A stretch of DNA of 64,000 nucleotides from JAGVSR01 sp963778225. Its GTDB lineage: Bacteria > Pseudomonadota > Alphaproteobacteria > Rhizobiales > Hyphomicrobiaceae. The notes below the pieces were generated by a model. It ran no database searches. It was not told the DNA's origin and saw only the letters and a list, made by a program, of their open reading frames with translations. Location: positions 1 through 64,000 of the forward strand of contig CAVZTR010000005.1 in NCBI GenBank assembly GCA_963778225.1, in the 5' to 3' direction. Both the position numbers and the translations under genes were made by a program. Each line of letters begins with the position of its first letter. The stretch's first letter is position 1. Of the stretch, positions 44,796 through 53,962 are shown piece by piece.

Positions 44796-45995
44796 ATGGC
44801 CGCCTCCGGAACCAGTATCGATCCATCACTCCGCCAAGCAACAGCGGCGGATGCAGCGCTGCGTCAGGTCACCGATCCCGAGAGTCTCGTCATCCGCTTC
44901 CCTGCCAGCGAACCCCTCCGCCTGGACAGCGGCCGCGACATCGCCCCACTCACGATTGCCTACAAAACCTATGGCGAGTTGAACGCCGACAAATCGAACG
45001 CCATCCTGATCTGCCATGCTTTGACCGGTGATCAGCACGTCGCGAGCAAACACCCCGTGACCGGCAAAGGCGGCTGGTGGGAAACCCTCGTCGGCCCCGG
45101 CAAACCCGTCGACACGAACCGGTTCTACGTCATCTGCGCCAACATTCTCGGCGGCTGCATGGGCTCTACCGGCCCAGCATCACAAAACCCCGCCACCGGC
45201 CGCCCTTACGGCGTCGAGTTCCCGGTCATCACTGTCGGCGACATGGTCAACGCACAGGCCCGCCTCCTCGACCATCTTGGCATCGAGCAATTGTTCTCCG
45301 TCATTGGTGGCTCGATGGGCGGCATGCAGGTGCTGCAATGGTGCGCGCGCTACAAAGACCGCGTCTTTACCGCCATGCCGATCGCCACCGCGCCCTGGCA
45401 TACCGCACAGAATATCGCCTTTCACGAAGTGGGGCGCCAAGCCGTCATGGCCGACCCTGATTGGCAGGGCGGCGCCTACTACGGCACGGAAGCCCGCCCC
45501 TCGCGTGGCCTCGCCGTCGCTCGCATGGCCGCGCACATCACGTATCTGTCGGAGAAAGCACTGCAGGACAAATTCGGCCGCGGCCTGCAGAACCGCGACG
45601 CCCACTCGTTTTCCTTCGACGCCGATTTCAAGATCGAAAGCTACCTGCGCCACCAGGGCTCGACCTTCGTCGATCGCTTCGATGCCAACAGCTATCTCTA
45701 TATCACCCGGGCCATGGACTACTTCGACCTCGAAGCAGAATATGGCAAACTCGCCAACGCTTTCACCGGCACCAAGACGCAGTTCTGCGTCGTCTCCTTC
45801 ACAAGCGATTGGCTCTACCCCACGCGCGACAACAAAGAGATCGTGAAAGCCCTGAACGGCGTCGCCGCCAACGTCTCCTTCGTAGAGATCGAAAGCGACA
45901 AAGGCCACGACGCATTCCTGCTCGACGAAGCCGTTTTCTTCGACACGGTGCGCGGCTTCCTCAACGCCGCCGCCAAGAAACGTGGCATTGCCTGA
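44796..45995 (+). CDS. metX: Homoserine O-acyltransferase (MetX)
   Basis: Alpha/beta-hydrolase-type enzyme of 399 residues that activates homoserine with an acyl-CoA for methionine synthesis. GGSMGGMQ holds the nucleophile Ser; ILGGCMGSTGPAS and HALTGDQHV are conserved; the Asp and His of the triad are in SDWLYP and KGHDAFLLD. Whether it uses acetyl- or succinyl-CoA cannot be decided by eye; MetX members may use either. It is under the SAM-II riboswitch, overlaps metW by one base, and the frame upstream of 44796 lies in the terminator/leader. Confidence 0.94.
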   Translation: MAASGTSIDPSLRQATAADAALRQVTDPESLVIRFPASEPLRLDSGRDIAPLTIAYKTYGELNADKSNAILICHALTGDQHVASKHPVTGKGGWWETLVGPGKPVDTNRFYVICANILGGCMGSTGPASQNPATGRPYGVEFPVITVGDMVNAQARLLDHLGIEQLFSVIGGSMGGMQVLQWCARYKDRVFTAMPIATAPWHTAQNIAFHEVGRQAVMADPDWQGGAYYGTEARPSRGLAVARMAAHITYLSEKALQDKFGRGLQNRDAHSFSFDADFKIESYLRHQGSTFVDRFDANSYLYITRAMDYFDLEAEYGKLANAFTGTKTQFCVVSFTSDWLYPTRDNKEIVKALNGVAANVSFVEIESDKGHDAFLLDEAVFFDTVRGFLNAAAKKRGIA

Positions 45996-46660
45996 TGAAC
46001 GCGGAATCACACGCCCCGGTGGTCGCAACCGATCAACGCAAGCAACGCCCGGTCCGCGCCGACCATCTGCTCATCGCGGAAATGGTCGCGCCGGGCTCGC
46101 GCGTGCTCGATGTCGGCTGCGGCGACGGTGCCCTGTTGGAACTGCTGATTTCGCAAAAGGACGTCGATGGCCGCGGCGTCGAAATCTCCCGAGATAACGT
46201 CAACGCCTGCGTTGCCCGGGGCCTCTCCGTCATTCAAGGTGACGCCGATCAGGATCTGTCGGGCTATCCCGATAAAGCCTTCGACTACGCCATTCTCTCG
46301 CTCACGATCCAGGCCACGCGCCAACCGAAAGTCGTGCTCGAAAATCTGCTCCGCATCGGGCACCGCGCGATCGTCTCGTTCCCCAATTTCGGTCATTGGA
46401 AGATCCGCGCCGGCCTCCTTTTCACCGGACGCATGCCGCGCACGCCGAACCTTCCTGAAACTTGGTTCGACAGCCAGGATTCGCACCTCTGCACGATCAA
46501 GGATTTTTCCGACCTCGTCGCGCTGTTGAATGCCGAAGTGCAGGACGCCGTGGCCTTTAACAGCAGCGGCCAGCGGCTCGCGATCAAGAACTCGCTCTCG
46601 CTCCAGAACCTGCTCGGCGAAAAAGCCGTGTTCCTTCTTTGCCCGCGCGAGAAATCCTGA
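45995..46660 (+). CDS. metW: Methionine biosynthesis protein MetW
   Basis: MetW is a small methyltransferase-fold protein that supports MetX; 221 residues. The SAM-binding pocket reads VLDVGCGDGALLELL, and RGVEISRDNVNACVARG and SVIQGDADQDL follow; the later core FPNFGHWKIRAGLLFTGRMP is characteristic. The ATG overlaps the metX TGA (TGATG), as in most alphaproteobacterial metXW pairs. Function in homoserine activation follows from this pairing. Confidence 0.93.
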   Translation: MNAESHAPVVATDQRKQRPVRADHLLIAEMVAPGSRVLDVGCGDGALLELLISQKDVDGRGVEISRDNVNACVARGLSVIQGDADQDLSGYPDKAFDYAILSLTIQATRQPKVVLENLLRIGHRAIVSFPNFGHWKIRAGLLFTGRMPRTPNLPETWFDSQDSHLCTIKDFSDLVALLNAEVQDAVAFNSSGQRLAIKNSLSLQNLLGEKAVFLLCPREKS

Positions 46661-47410
46661 TCAGCGCAGCTCTTTCGTTTTGCCTTGAATGGGCTCCCGC
46701 CGCACCGTCACGAGTTCGCGCAGTGCCCTGACCGCCGCCCGTTTGCCACCGATGGGTGCCATAACCTCTTTGCGCGCCTCGACCAGCAGAACGCCACCGA
46801 ACGCCGGCCATAATTTCTGACCGATGCGTTCCCACGCTGGCGCCGATTTCAGAACCATGCGCCGGTCCAGTGGCGGCATATGCAGCGCCGTTCCCCACGA
46901 GACGGGCGTAAAGAGGTTATCGACGAGCAGCCGCTCAAGCTGCGATCGGCTGTAAGGCCGCCCGTGCCCGAAAGGCGTTGCATCAATGCGCGCCCACACA
47001 CTTCGCCGGTTCGGCGCCACGATCAGGAGCCGCCCCTCCGGCACCAGAACCCGCCAAACTTCTCTGAGTAGCGTCGCCGGACGATCGGTCGCTTCAAGGC
47101 TGTGCACCAGCAGCAACCGATCAACGGAATTATCCGGCAGCGGCAGATGTCGGTCTTCGACGAGCACGCTCAGCAACGGTCCGGCCGCAGGCCAGACGAG
47201 CGCCCCTTGCGTCTCCGGCATCAGCGCCGCAACCCGCGTTACTTCGTTTCGGAATGGTCCCAGATACGGCACGCCATAGCCGAGCCCCACCACCATGCCG
47301 CCGTGCATTCCACGCCACCGCGCGCGCACGTGTCCGCCCACGATCCGCCGCACCGTCAGGCCCAGCGGCGTTTGGTAGAAATCCCGAAGATCGACGACGT
47401 CCAGTTCCAT
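46661..47410 (-). CDS. Class I SAM-dependent methyltransferase, gloB-linked
   Basis: Methyltransferase of 249 residues. The N-terminus ELDVVDLRDFYQTPLGL leads to a core where MVVGLGYGVPYLGPF is the SAM-binding loop, then LPLPDNSVDRLLLVHSLE (post I) and VLVPEGRLLIVAPN (motif IV-like). The C-terminal 70 residues are basic. Substrate unknown. It is the protein that is divergently transcribed from gloB in many Rhizobiales. The ATG at 47410 is preferred to a TTG three codons upstream. Confidence 0.82.
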   Translation of the reverse strand: MELDVVDLRDFYQTPLGLTVRRIVGGHVRARWRGMHGGMVVGLGYGVPYLGPFRNEVTRVAALMPETQGALVWPAAGPLLSVLVEDRHLPLPDNSVDRLLLVHSLEATDRPATLLREVWRVLVPEGRLLIVAPNRRSVWARIDATPFGHGRPYSRSQLERLLVDNLFTPVSWGTALHMPPLDRRMVLKSAPAWERIGQKLWPAFGGVLLVEARKEVMAPIGGKRAAVRALRELVTVRREPIQGKTKELR

Positions 47411-47592
47411 GGGCACCAAGTATCAGGCCTCGGACCTTACCGGTCCGACCCGCGCTCAGACTATAGCTGTTTATAGCTAGGTATTCTGCTCGGCTGTTTG
47501 ACCCCCAGCCGCATTGAACTTAGGGGTTGCCAGGGCTACTCTCTGCACCCGCCCCTCTTTGCTCCGCACCCAGTTACGGCATACCCCACAGC

Positions 47593-48360
47593 ATGGCCGC
47601 ACTCGACATCCACGTATTTCTCTGCCGCAAGGACAATATCGGGGTGCTCGTGCATGCCGAGGATGGCACCACGGCCTCGATCGACGCGCCGGATGCGGCA
47701 GCCATTTCTGCCGCGCTCGATGAAAAAGGTTGGTCACTTAGCCATATTCTTATCACCCACCATCATGGCGACCACACCGCGGGAAATCTGGAGCTGAAGC
47801 AGAAAACCGGCTGCCGGATCATCGGCCCGCGCACCGAAGCTGCACGGATTCCCGGCATCGACGTCGAAGTCGACGATGGCGACAGCTTCACTCTGGGAGG
47901 GCACCCCGTCGACGTCATCGGCACACCAGGCCACACCATGGGGCACATCACCTATTTCTTGCCCAAGGATCGCGCCGCCTTTGTCGGCGATACACTGTTC
48001 GTCATGGGCTGCGGACGCGTGCTCGAAGGCAACCACGAGATGATGTGGCATTCATTATCCCGCATCGCCTCCCTTCCGGGCGACACGCGCATCTATTGCG
48101 GCCACGAGTACACGGTCTCGAATGCTCGCTTTGGCTTGTCCATCGAGCCTGACAACGCTCTTCTGCGCCACCGCCTGGAGGAGGCTGAGCAGACCATTGC
48201 GCAGGGCCGTCTCACCGTACCCTCGCGCTTGGACGAAGAACTGCAGACCAATGTTTTCCTTCGCCCGCACAACATCGGTACGCGCCGCCGGCTCGGCATG
48301 GGCGCAGTGGCTGACTGGCGCGTCTTTGGCGAACTGCGTGAACGAAAGAACCGGGCATGA
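47593..48360 (+). CDS. gloB: Hydroxyacylglutathione hydrolase (glyoxalase II)
   Basis: Metallo-beta-lactamase-fold enzyme of 255 residues that hydrolyses S-D-lactoylglutathione to lactate and glutathione, completing methylglyoxal detoxification. The di-metal motif is THHHGDHTAGN; other ligands are in TPGHTMGH, FVGDTLFVMGCGR and YCGHEY. The C-terminal substrate domain ends near VADWRVFGELRE. ATG 47593 removes an upstream extension without homology. It overlaps the cupin gene by 4 nt. Confidence 0.94.
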   Translation: MAALDIHVFLCRKDNIGVLVHAEDGTTASIDAPDAAAISAALDEKGWSLSHILITHHHGDHTAGNLELKQKTGCRIIGPRTEAARIPGIDVEVDDGDSFTLGGHPVDVIGTPGHTMGHITYFLPKDRAAFVGDTLFVMGCGRVLEGNHEMMWHSLSRIASLPGDTRIYCGHEYTVSNARFGLSIEPDNALLRHRLEEAEQTIAQGRLTVPSRLDEELQTNVFLRPHNIGTRRRLGMGAVADWRVFGELRERKNRA

Positions 48361-48806
48361 CAACCCGTATCGTGCCGCACGAAGCTAAAGACCTTATCGA
48401 TAAGCTGGGCCTCGAGCCCCACCCCGAAGGGGGCTTCTACCGCGAGACGTTCCGCGATCCCTCAACAGATGCCAACGGCCGTGCCCGCTCCACCGCCATC
48501 TACTTCATGCTGCTCGAGGGACAGGTGTCGCGCTGGCACAAGGTCGACGCCGTCGAGACGTGGCACTGGTACGCCGGATCGCCGTTGGAACTGGGGCTCG
48601 CAGCTCCGGGCCATCCGGCCGAGCGCCTGACACTTGGCTTCGATCCTGTGTCCGGCATCCTGCCCCAGGCCGTGGTCCCGATGGGCTGGTGGCAGCAGGC
48701 CCGCAGCCTCGGCCCGTGGACACTCGTAGGTTGCACGGTCGCGCCGGGATTTACCTTTGATGGTTTCGTACTCGCCCCGGCCGGCCTCGAACCGCCGTTG
48801 TCGTGA
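48357..48806 (+). CDS. Cupin-fold DUF985 protein
   Basis: Small cytosolic protein of 149 residues. LGLEPHPEGGFYRETFRD near the N-terminus, RSTAIYFMLLEGQVSRWHKVDAVETWHWYAG with histidines for a possible metal site, and WWQQARSLGPWTLVGCTVAPGF mark DUF985, a cupin family with unknown function. It overlaps the gloB stop (ATGA), so it is expressed together with glyoxalase II, which hints at a role in carbonyl or stress metabolism but does not show one. Confidence 0.88.
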   Translation: MTTRIVPHEAKDLIDKLGLEPHPEGGFYRETFRDPSTDANGRARSTAIYFMLLEGQVSRWHKVDAVETWHWYAGSPLELGLAAPGHPAERLTLGFDPVSGILPQAVVPMGWWQQARSLGPWTLVGCTVAPGFTFDGFVLAPAGLEPPLS

Positions 48807-49026
48807 ACACTCAAGCCGTCTTTGCCTGCAGGCAAACACCGTATTCCGCCAATTGTGGCGGCCGGACTTTTCCACCACTAAATGGATTGAAGTCGGCCAC
48901 CTAATAATTTGATTTGATTGCAATTTTCCTGAGAGAGGGATTGTGCGGCCGAACCATCCTTGCCGCTCCAATACGACTCATCAAGAGTGAGCCAACATAC
49001 TGATTCGCCTAACGGGGGTTGCGAAT

Positions 49027-50856
49027 ATGAAGGCCCAGTCACCTGGACCGCTGCTCAGCACCATCTTCATCGATTACGACAATATCTACCTGTCGCTGAA
49101 GAGAAAAAACGAAGACGCTGCCAAGCGTTTCGCTAAGGATGCAGGGCTGTGGCTGCGCGAAATTGAAAGCGGCCGCCTGATCACGCCGACCAACGGCTTG
49201 GCCGCCACCTCCCCGCGCCGCATCGTCATGAACCGCTGCTACGGCAATCCGGTCCCCCGCCGGAATGCATCCGACAATGCAACCGACATGAACTCCTTCC
49301 CCTTCGTGCGCCATCACTTCCTGCGCGCGGGCATGGAAGCCGTCGATTGTCCGCCGCTGACCTCGCAACTGAAGAACTCTGCGGACATCCGCATGGTCAT
49401 GGACGTGCGCGACCTCCTTGGCCACGACACCTATTTCGATGAATTCATCATCCTGTCGGGGGATGCTGACTTCACGCCTCTGCTGCACCGCCTGCGGGCG
49501 CACGCCCGCCGCACGGTGGTCTTCGCCAACGATCACACCGCTGCGCCGTACACTGCTATCGCCGATGGCGAAATCCGCGAAGCCAGCCTGATCAGCCTTC
49601 TGCTCGAAGGCAGCGCCACGGCGAGTGAAACCGAAGCAGCCGCCGCTTCCCCTGCGGTTCCTGCTGCTGCCGCCGCGCCGTCGCCAACTCTTGATGCCGT
49701 CCGTCGCGAAATCCTCACCGAGGTTGTCGGCTGGGTGAAGAGCGCTGGCCAGCCCGTGCCGCTCGAAGCGCTCGCTGACCGCGCCGTCCGCACCCTCGGC
49801 CACGACCGCACCGTCGGCACTGGCTGGGCCGGGGCCGGCAGCTTCTCGAACCTGCTGACCAAAGGCCTCCCGTCCGAGATCCGTCTGTCCGAACAGGCCC
49901 CCTATTATGTTTTCGATGCGAGCCGTCAGCTGGCCCAGCCCGAAACGCGCCGCGCGCCGCCCGCATCCCGCGAGCCCGCTCGCGAACCACCCCGCGCGGA
50001 GAGCCGTTTCGATCGCGAACCATTGCGCCAAGACCCCGCGCTTCCCTTGCCGGCACGCGATCCGCGCCTTGATGCTCGCGCACCTGCCGCTGCTCCCGAT
50101 CGTGGCGCCACGACCCAACGCGCACCGCTGAGCCAGGCTCCACAAGCCCCCGCACCCAGCGCGGTAGCGCAACGTGAACCGCTTCGCCAGGAGCCGATTG
50201 CGGCGCCTCCGCAGCAGACGGCTCCTAAAGCCCCGCTCCAGGCACCGGCCCCGGCTCCGCGCGCTGAAGCCCCCTCGATCCAGCAGTCGATCACGCGCAT
50301 CCACGAGGCGTGCCAGGCTCCGCCTCTCGCTCCCCCGGAGTATCGCGCCCTGTTTGAAGTCATGGCGCAGGAGATCAACACAAACGGTCTCACCGGTGCG
50401 CAGACGCTCACCAACATCACACACCGTGCCGCCGACCTCGGCGTAACCGTCAAACGCGACGATGTCCGCTTCGTACTCGAAGTGGTCAGCGAAACCGATC
50501 CGTGGTTTGAGCAGGGCGCGTCGGCGAACTTGTTTGCCAGCCGTTTCCGCAACTTCGTCATCGCACGCTGCCGCAGCCAGGGTCTCCAGCTGTCTGCCGA
50601 GGAACTCGACCTCATCGACGCGTGGTTTGGTGGTTCGCCCATGGCCCAGCGGCCGGCGGCGACCCAAAGCCGTCCTGCGGAAACTGGTCTTGCACCAACG
50701 CCCGCAGCGCGGTCCCCTGCGCCTCAGCCCGCTGGTCAGACCTATGCCCAGGACGATCGCTGGTGGAGCGCGGAAGAGGGTCGCCAGTACGGCAACCAGC
50801 TCGGCTCGCAGGATGATCAGCTCCCGCTCATCGTCCGCAATCGTCTCCGCGGCTGA
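49027..50856 (+). CDS. NYN-domain (PIN-like) protein with OST-HTH/LOTUS-like modules
   Basis: Large predicted RNA-acting protein of 609 residues. Residues 10-195 form a NYN (LabA/DUF88) nuclease-like domain with the acidic positions intact: FIDYDNIY (Asp16, Asp18), NSADIRMVMDV (Asp120, Asp126) and ILSGDADFTPL (Asp146, Asp148). Residues about 222-308 look like an OST-HTH/LOTUS module (REILTEVVGWVKSAG ... GAGSFSNLL ... APYYVFD). A Pro/Ala/Arg-rich linker (310-420) leads to a second helical module (about 430-545) and a disordered end. It is monocistronic with a strong hairpin after it. Probably a ribonuclease or RNA-silencing factor; target unknown. Confidence 0.8.
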   Translation: MKAQSPGPLLSTIFIDYDNIYLSLKRKNEDAAKRFAKDAGLWLREIESGRLITPTNGLAATSPRRIVMNRCYGNPVPRRNASDNATDMNSFPFVRHHFLRAGMEAVDCPPLTSQLKNSADIRMVMDVRDLLGHDTYFDEFIILSGDADFTPLLHRLRAHARRTVVFANDHTAAPYTAIADGEIREASLISLLLEGSATASETEAAAASPAVPAAAAAPSPTLDAVRREILTEVVGWVKSAGQPVPLEALADRAVRTLGHDRTVGTGWAGAGSFSNLLTKGLPSEIRLSEQAPYYVFDASRQLAQPETRRAPPASREPAREPPRAESRFDREPLRQDPALPLPARDPRLDARAPAAAPDRGATTQRAPLSQAPQAPAPSAVAQREPLRQEPIAAPPQQTAPKAPLQAPAPAPRAEAPSIQQSITRIHEACQAPPLAPPEYRALFEVMAQEINTNGLTGAQTLTNITHRAADLGVTVKRDDVRFVLEVVSETDPWFEQGASANLFASRFRNFVIARCRSQGLQLSAEELDLIDAWFGGSPMAQRPAATQSRPAETGLAPTPAARSPAPQPAGQTYAQDDRWWSAEEGRQYGNQLGSQDDQLPLIVRNRLRG

Positions 50857-50881
50857 TCTCTCTCGCTCCGAACTGCAAACC

Positions 50882-50919
50882 ACGACGACGCCCCGGCCTA
50901 ACCGCCGGGGCGTCGTCGT
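50882..50919 (+). terminator. 16-bp hairpin after the NYN gene
   Basis: ACGACGACGCCCCGGC (50882-50897) and GCCGGGGCGTCGTCGT (50904-50919) pair perfectly around CTAACC, 25 nt after the stop. Only a very short T-run follows, so it may depend on stem strength. Confidence 0.7.
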
Positions 50920-50932
50920 TCGAACTCTCCGC

Positions 50933-50967
50933 AAAACAAAACGCCCCGCAACATGTGCTGCGGGGCG
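50933..50967 (-). terminator. Intrinsic terminator after phbB
   Basis: On the minus strand CGCCCCGCA pairs with TGCGGGGCG and is followed by TTTTGTTTT, 27 nt after the phbB stop. A clear intrinsic terminator for the phbAB direction. Confidence 0.8.
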
Positions 50968-50994
50968 CCCGTCATTGACGATGATCGCGTTCGG

Positions 50995-51720
50995 TTATGC
51001 GAAGTACTGGCCGCCGTTGGCCGAGATCGTCGAACCGGTAATGAAACCCGCATCATCTGACGCCAGGAACACTACGCAGCGCGCGATCTCATGCGGTTCG
51101 CCGAGACGGCCGACCGGGATCTGCGGAAGAATGCTCTTCTCCAGCACGTCCTGCGGAATAGCCTTGACCATTTCGGTGCCGATGTATCCGGGGCAGATCA
51201 CGTTAACGGTGATGCCGGCCCGCGCGCCTTCCTGCGCCAGCGCCTTTGTGAAGCCGATGTCGCCGGCCTTCGACGCGGAGTAGTTCACCTGGCCCATCTG
51301 GCCCTTCTGGCCATTGATGGACGAGATGTTGATCACGCGACCGAACTTGCGCGCGCGCATGCCTTCCCAGACCTGACGCGTGACATTGAAGAGACCGTTG
51401 AGGTTGGTGCCGATCACGGCGTCCCAATGTTCCTTGGTCATCTTGTGGAACATCGTGTCCTTGGTGATGCCGGCGTTGTTCACGAGCACATCGATGGGCC
51501 CGAGATCGCTCTCAACCTGTTTGATGGCCTTTTCGCTCGCCTCGTAGCTCGACACGTCGAACTTATAAACCGGAATGCCGGTCTCGACTTGGAACTGCTG
51601 CGCGGCAGCATCGTTGCCGGCATAGCTCGCCGCAACTCGATATCCTGCACTTTTAAGCGCGACCGCAATTGCGTGGCCGATGCCGCGCGTGCCGCCAGTA
51701 ACGAGGGCTACTCGTGCCAT
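50995..51720 (-). CDS. phbB: Acetoacetyl-CoA reductase
   Basis: NADPH-dependent SDR of 241 residues making (R)-3-hydroxybutyryl-CoA for PHB. TGGTRGIGHAIA is the cofactor loop, VNNAGITKDTMF is the NAG motif, the catalytic Ser is in INISSINGQKGQMGQVNYSASKAG with Tyr and Lys of YxxxK, and NVICPGYIGTEM follows. GGGAGG lies before the ATG. It follows phbA by 111 nt with a hairpin between them. Confidence 0.95.
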   Translation of the reverse strand: MARVALVTGGTRGIGHAIAVALKSAGYRVAASYAGNDAAAQQFQVETGIPVYKFDVSSYEASEKAIKQVESDLGPIDVLVNNAGITKDTMFHKMTKEHWDAVIGTNLNGLFNVTRQVWEGMRARKFGRVINISSINGQKGQMGQVNYSASKAGDIGFTKALAQEGARAGITVNVICPGYIGTEMVKAIPQDVLEKSILPQIPVGRLGEPHEIARCVVFLASDDAGFITGSTISANGGQYFA

Positions 51721-51776
51721 ACTAAACCTCCCTGGAGTTTATGTTTGAAAAGATGTGTGCTTGAGGCGATATGAAG

Positions 51777-51813
51777 AAACCGGGCCCGCCCACTGATGGA
51801 GCGGACCCGGTTT
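51777..51813 (-). terminator. Hairpin between phbA and phbB
   Basis: AAACCGGGTCCGC and GCGGGCCCGGTTT pair with one G:U around about 11 nt on the minus strand. It lies just after phbA and before phbB, so it may cause partial termination or transcript processing and give different levels of the two enzymes. Confidence 0.55.
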
Positions 51814-51831
51814 GTTGTCATTGTGTCAGGC

Positions 51832-53019
51832 TCAGTCGCGGGCGACGCAGACCGCGATGCCCATGCCGCCACCGATGCACAGCGTGGCTAGGCCCTTTTT
51901 CGCGTCGCGGCGCTGCATTTCATACAACAGCGTCGTCAGCACGCGAGCACCCGAGGCACCGATCGGATGTCCGATTGCGATGGCGCCGCCGTTGACGTTC
52001 ACCTTGTCCGTATCCCAGCCGAGACCCTTGTTGACCGAGATCGCCTGTGCGGCGAATGCCTCGTTGGCTTCGATGAGGTCGAGATCCTTGATCGTCCAGC
52101 CGGCGCGCTCGAGCGCCTTCTTGGATGCCGGGATCGGACCCGTTCCCATGATCGACGGATCGACGCCGGCCTGCGCCCAAGACGCGATCCGCGCCAACGG
52201 CTTCAAGCCGCGCTTCTTCGCTTCCGCTGCCGTCATCATCACGACGACCGCCGCACCATCGTTGATGCCCGATGCGTTGGCAGCCGTCACGGTGCCTTCC
52301 TTCGGATCGAACGCCGGACGCAGCTTGGCGACGGATTCCAACGTGGTGCCGTCCTTGATGTACTCGTCGGTGTCGACGATCGTGTCGCCCTTCCGGCCCT
52401 TGATCGTCACGGGCACGATCTCGTCCTTGAACTTGCCGGCCTTGCGCGCCGCTTCCGCTTTGTTCTGTGAAGCAACGGCGAACTTGTCCTGCTCTTCACG
52501 GCTGATCTGCCACTGGCGCGCAACGTTCTCCGCCGTAGTGCCCATGTGGTAGTTGTTGAAGCTGTCCCACAGACCATCCTTGATCATGGTATCGACGAGC
52601 TTACCGTCGCCCATCTTCGTACCTTCGCGCATGTGGATCGCGTGCGCCGATTGGCTCATGCTCTCCTGACCGCCGGCGACGACGACAGTCGAAGCGCCGG
52701 TCTGGATCTGCTGCGCACCCAATGCTACGGCACGCAGTCCCGAGCCGCAGATCTGGTTGATGCCCCACGCTGGCGCGTCCACGGGGACGCCCGCTGCGAT
52801 GGCCGCGCGCCGCGCCGGCCCCTGACCCTGTGCAGCCGTGAGTACCTGACCGAGAATGACTTCGGAAACGTCGCCGGGCTGCACATTGGCGCGCTGGAGC
52901 GCGGCCTTGATGGCAATGGTGCCGAGTTCATGGGCCGGGAGTGACGCAAGCGTGCCGCCGAACGACCCAACGGGTGTCCGCGCAGCACTGACGATGACGA
53001 TATCGGTATCCTGGCTCAT
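51832..53019 (-). CDS. phbA: Acetyl-CoA acetyltransferase (beta-ketothiolase)
   Basis: Thiolase of 395 residues condensing two acetyl-CoA to acetoacetyl-CoA. INQICGSGLRAV contains the nucleophile Cys; GGQESMSQSAH and NVNGGAIAIGHPIGASG carry the catalytic His; LCIGGGMGIA contains the second Cys. A strong GGGAGGAGG ribosome site precedes the ATG. The phbA-phbB order with phaR divergent upstream is the standard Rhizobiales arrangement; the PHB synthase gene is not in this window. Confidence 0.96.
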   Translation of the reverse strand: MSQDTDIVIVSAARTPVGSFGGTLASLPAHELGTIAIKAALQRANVQPGDVSEVILGQVLTAAQGQGPARRAAIAAGVPVDAPAWGINQICGSGLRAVALGAQQIQTGASTVVVAGGQESMSQSAHAIHMREGTKMGDGKLVDTMIKDGLWDSFNNYHMGTTAENVARQWQISREEQDKFAVASQNKAEAARKAGKFKDEIVPVTIKGRKGDTIVDTDEYIKDGTTLESVAKLRPAFDPKEGTVTAANASGINDGAAVVVMMTAAEAKKRGLKPLARIASWAQAGVDPSIMGTGPIPASKKALERAGWTIKDLDLIEANEAFAAQAISVNKGLGWDTDKVNVNGGAIAIGHPIGASGARVLTTLLYEMQRRDAKKGLATLCIGGGMGIAVCVARD

Positions 53020-53254
53020 TGAGATCCGGCCTCCTCCCGGGGGGTGAAAAGTGTCGTCAGGGACGTTTCTTCAGCGCCGCTTCATTCGAAGTCTGCGCCG
53101 GCATTTCATAAAGAAACCCATAGCAGCAACCTTGAGATCATCGCAAATGCCCGCGCGGGCGGCAAAAGAGCCCAAAGTTGGTGCAGGAAGGTCTGGCATG
53201 CGCCGGTCGCCGTGTGCTACGATGACGCACCGCAAAAAGTTGGAAGTCGCAGGA

Positions 53255-53908
53255 ATGTCCCCACTCAACAAGCCCGACCAGCAGCAAGAAAAGCGCGAAG
53301 CGATCGTCATCAAGAAGTACGCGAACCGGCGGCTCTACAATACTGAGACCAGCCAGTACGTGACGCTCGATGATCTTGGCGGCATGGTTAGGGCTGACAA
53401 GGATTTCGTCGTTTACGATGCCAAAACCGGCGACGACCTCACGCACTCCGTTCTCACGCAGATTATTGTCGATCAGGAGAGCCGCAACGACGGGCAGAAT
53501 ATGCTCCCGACTCCGTTCCTGCGCCAGCTGATCCGCTTCTACGACGATCAGATCGGCCGCATGGTGCCGAGCTATCTTCAGTTCAGCCTGGAGAACCTCG
53601 TCAAGGAGCAGGAGAAGATCCGCTCGCAGTTCACTGCCGCATTCACCAATCCGGCAGCCGCGTTCGAGGCCTACCAGGAGCAGGCGCGCAAGAACATGGC
53701 AATGTTCGAGCAGGCCGTCGCCATGTGGACCTCGTTCGGTGCCGCGGCGCAGCCAGGCGCCCGTCCGCCCGAAACGCCTGGCCCCACCGATAAGCCGAAG
53801 ATTGAAGCTGTGCCTTCGACCGCGCCGCGTGATGAAATCACCGAACTGAAGTCGCAGCTGGAATCGATGCAGCGCAGCTTGGAAAAGCTGACGAAAGACC
53901 GGAGCTGA
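53255..53908 (+). CDS. phaR: Polyhydroxyalkanoate synthesis repressor
   Basis: DNA- and PHB-binding repressor of granule genes, 217 residues. The N-terminal DNA-binding domain is IVIKKYANRRLYNTETSQYVTL, followed by DLTHSVLTQIIVDQE and the PHB-binding region FLRQLIRFYDDQIGRMVPSYLQ. The C-terminus is a Pro-rich linker with a final coiled coil (ITELKSQLESMQRSLEKL). The start is at 53255 or the ATG at 53222; the upstream frame extends into phbA's leader without homology. It is divergent from phbA, which it probably controls. Confidence 0.93.
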   Translation: MSPLNKPDQQQEKREAIVIKKYANRRLYNTETSQYVTLDDLGGMVRADKDFVVYDAKTGDDLTHSVLTQIIVDQESRNDGQNMLPTPFLRQLIRFYDDQIGRMVPSYLQFSLENLVKEQEKIRSQFTAAFTNPAAAFEAYQEQARKNMAMFEQAVAMWTSFGAAAQPGARPPETPGPTDKPKIEAVPSTAPRDEITELKSQLESMQRSLEKLTKDRS

Positions 53909-53962
53909 TCCGGTCCCTTCTTCCATGAAGACGATATCGACGTGACGCTCGGCTCGCCCGGC

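Noticed and set aside
49039..50934. 631-codon minus-strand frame
   Set aside because: Antisense to the NYN-domain gene, which has the recognisable acidic motifs; this frame has no family resemblance.
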